A DNA stretch of 25,142 nucleotides from 2-01-FULL-45-10 sp964450115 (GTDB lineage: Bacteria; Omnitrophota; Gorgyraeia; 2-01-FULL-45-10): the NCBI GenBank assembly GCA_964450115.1, contig CAYVCD010000010.1, positions 1-25,142 on the forward strand. Reading direction: 5' to 3'. Both the position numbers and the translations under genes were made by a program. This document shows positions 23,701 through 25,142 of this stretch, one piece after another. Below the pieces are notes generated by a model. It worked only from the letters and a program-made list of their open reading frames with translations. It did no database searches and had not been told where the DNA came from. Within the stretch, counting starts at the first letter, position 1. Each line of letters begins with the position of its first letter.

Positions 23701-23729
23701 TTGACTGCATGAATAAAGAGTGCTATAAT
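23701..23729 (+). promoter_or_regulatory. Strong sigma-70 promoter of the PEP-synthase-like gene
   Basis: TTGACT (23701-23706), a 17-base spacer and TATAAT (23724-23729). As with gdhA, a terminator follows within the leader. Confidence 0.85.
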
Positions 23730-23736
23730 CACTTTT

Positions 23737-23762
23737 GATCGACACAGAGCTTGTGATCGATC
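23737..23762 (+). promoter_or_regulatory. Hairpin at the 5' end of the PEP-synthase-like leader
   Basis: GATCGA pairs with TCGATC and CACA with TGTG around a bulged A (23756), with a small GAGCT loop, or a 7-base loop AGAGCTT if the last A-T pair is open. It starts at the expected first base of the transcript and precedes the terminator by four bases. It may be a sensor or protein-binding hairpin. Confidence 0.6.
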
Positions 23763-23766
23763 GAAG

Positions 23767-23810
23767 AAAAGACGAAGACGTTCCTTTATGAGGAGTCTTC
23801 GTCTTTTTTT
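23767..23810 (+). terminator. Leader terminator of the PEP-synthase-like gene
   Basis: A perfect 13-bp stem (23767-23779 with 23795-23807) with a 15-base loop and seven T at 23804-23810. It lies about 30 bases after the expected start and 50 bases before the ATG. A weak hexaloop, GAC-GAAGAC-GTT (23771-23782), overlaps its 5' arm. Confidence 0.9.
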
Positions 23811-23859
23811 GTGGAGAGCGCAATAATCGGCAAAAATCGCAACAGGGAGCTTACAAGTC

Positions 23860-25142
23860 ATGATAAGCACCGGAATAACCGGACTGGACAGCGTAATAAC
23901 GGGCCTCAGAGCCGGGGATAACGTCGTCTGGCAGATAGATTATATCAAGGATTACATTGATCTTGTAAGGCCTTTTGTGCGGCAGGCCCTCAAAGAAGAT
24001 AAAAGGGTGGTCTACATGAGGTTTGCCTCGCATAGAGAGCTTTTAAGCCACTCAAAACAGATAAAGAGATACGAACTGAATGCTTACGCGGGGTTCGAAT
24101 CCTTCACCACAAAGGTAAATAATATCATATCCCAGGAGGGAGAGGGCGCCTATTACGTATTTGACTGCCTCTCCGAACTTCTCTCGGCATGGGCAACCGA
24201 TCTCATGATAGGGAACTTTTTTATGGTGACCTGCCCATACCTTTATGAGCTTAAGACCGTTACCTATTTTTCCATAATGAGGAATAGTCATTCTTTTAAA
24301 TCCATAGCCACCATACGTGAGACCACACAGCTCCTGATGGATCTATACAATTGCGATGGCGGCACATATATACATCCTTTGAAGGTCCTGAACAGGTACT
24401 CGGCCACGATGTTCCTTCCGCATGAAAAGAAGAGAGAGTCGCTGATCCCCATCACAGACAGCATAGACGCCGCGAAGATACTCTCTCACATAAGCAAAAA
24501 GGAAGCCCAGAGAGCCAAGAGAAACCTGGATTACTGGGACAGGTTATTTATTGAGGCGGAGAGACTTATAAATAGCCCCCGAGATAAAGGTAAATTAAAA
24601 GAGACTGTGAGGAAGCTGTGCGGCATAATGATATCGGCAAATAGAAAGATACTGGATCTGACTGCGGAGAATTTCTCTCTCGAGGAACTCATAGATATAA
24701 AGTCCAGGCTTATAGGGACAGGATTCATCGGCGGTAAAAGCGTCGGTATGCTGCTCGCCAGGAAGATGCTGTCAAAAAAAATACCCAATTGGCAAAAGCT
24801 GTCGGAGCCTCATGACTCTTTCTATATAGGATCCGACATCTTTTACTCCTATATAGTGCAGAACAGATGGTGGAAATTGCATATGCTGCAAAAGACCGAA
24901 GAAGGGTATTTCTCCTGGGCAAAGATCTTGCGGGAAGAGATGCTGCACGGCATATTTTCGGATGAGATAATGGAACTCTTCCAGCAGATAATAGAATATT
25001 TCGGCTCCTCGCCGATAATAATACGGTCGAGCTCGCTTCTGGAGGACGGCTTTGGGAACGCATTCGCGGGAAAATATGAAAGCATCTTTTTAGCGAATCA
25101 GGGCACGCCTGAGCAAAGATATGCGCAATTTGCCGAAGCCGT
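23860..25142 (+). CDS. KaiC-like / PEP-synthase ATP-grasp protein (5' part only)
   Basis: An open frame from ATG 23860 (AGGGAG ten bases upstream) to the window edge gives 427 residues with no stop. The first 130 residues resemble a RecA/KaiC fold (TGITGLDSVITGLRAGDNVV) with a Walker-B-like strand (YYVFDCLSE), but there is no Walker A lysine loop, so it is degenerate. Near residue 290, GTGFIGGKSVGMLLARKML starts the pyruvate phosphate dikinase / PEP synthase N-terminal ATP-binding domain, which continues with IIIRSSSLLEDG and AFAGKYES near the edge. The catalytic histidine and PEP domains, if any, lie outside the window. It is likely a PEP/pyruvate-binding protein, of unproven activity. Confidence 0.8.
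   Translation, partial: MISTGITGLDSVITGLRAGDNVVWQIDYIKDYIDLVRPFVRQALKEDKRVVYMRFASHRELLSHSKQIKRYELNAYAGFESFTTKVNNIISQEGEGAYYVFDCLSELLSAWATDLMIGNFFMVTCPYLYELKTVTYFSIMRNSHSFKSIATIRETTQLLMDLYNCDGGTYIHPLKVLNRYSATMFLPHEKKRESLIPITDSIDAAKILSHISKKEAQRAKRNLDYWDRLFIEAERLINSPRDKGKLKETVRKLCGIMISANRKILDLTAENFSLEELIDIKSRLIGTGFIGGKSVGMLLARKMLSKKIPNWQKLSEPHDSFYIGSDIFYSYIVQNRWWKLHMLQKTEEGYFSWAKILREEMLHGIFSDEIMELFQQIIEYFGSSPIIIRSSSLLEDGFGNAFAGKYESIFLANQGTPEQRYAQFAEA

Noticed and set aside
1..25142. CRISPR arrays, tRNA or rRNA genes, insertion sequences
   Set aside because: I saw no direct-repeat array, no tRNA cloverleaf with CCA end, and no transposase or terminal repeats; a tRNA scan was not possible.

Overview
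The window is one gene-dense bacterial segment of about 25.1 kb. Every gene I can support lies on the + strand, and no gene-free stretch exceeds 300 bases. The likeliest source is an uncultured Gram-negative anaerobe of the Omnitrophota type. Supporting clues are a TIGR04073-like exosortase-associated protein, several PilZ proteins, lipoproteins with lipoboxes, a class III glutamine synthetase, an NfnAB-type flavoprotein pair, moderate GC and heavy use of ATA and AGA/AGG codons. This placement is inference; there is no rRNA gene to test it.

Layout. 1-198 is the tail of a TIGR04073-like gene with its terminator. 299-1883 is a PilZ / BamE-like lipoprotein / panD / def cluster. 1863-2223 is a cold-shock gene with its own promoter and a terminator in its leader. 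2323-5586 carries a YqeY protein, an exported protein of unknown role, an M23 peptidase, an entericidin-like lipoprotein of 46 aa, a STAS-PilZ protein and a pentapeptide-repeat potassium-channel-like fusion. 5614-11231 carries a PflA-like radical SAM protein, a GAF-ANTAR regulator, glutamine-dependent NAD synthetase and a probable NfnAB pair.

11258-22197 is a seven-gene nitrogen-assimilation operon: outer-membrane barrel protein, amtB, a PII gene (glnK), class III glutamine synthetase, a 61-aa Fis/NtrC-type HTH protein, gltB and gltD. gdhA follows under its own promoter (22204-23679). The window ends inside a large PEP-synthase-like gene (23860 onward). Together these genes take up ammonium (AmtB), sense nitrogen and energy status (PII), make glutamine (GSIII), and make glutamate by GOGAT or GDH.

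The most striking feature is regulatory. The nitrogen operon, gdhA and the PEP-synthase-like gene each have a near-consensus sigma-70 promoter followed by intrinsic terminators inside the 5' leader; the nitrogen operon has three in tandem. Small hairpins of the form GAC-NNNGNN-GTC (hexaloop with G at position 4) overlap these terminators and exclude them. In gdhA two adjacent hexaloops, AAAGAC and AGGGGT, both fit the A1/G4 rule known for ANTAR antiterminator targets. A GAF-ANTAR protein is encoded about 4 kb upstream of the operon. I propose that ANTAR-mediated antitermination controls nitrogen assimilation here. The hairpins are directly visible; the regulatory link is inference.
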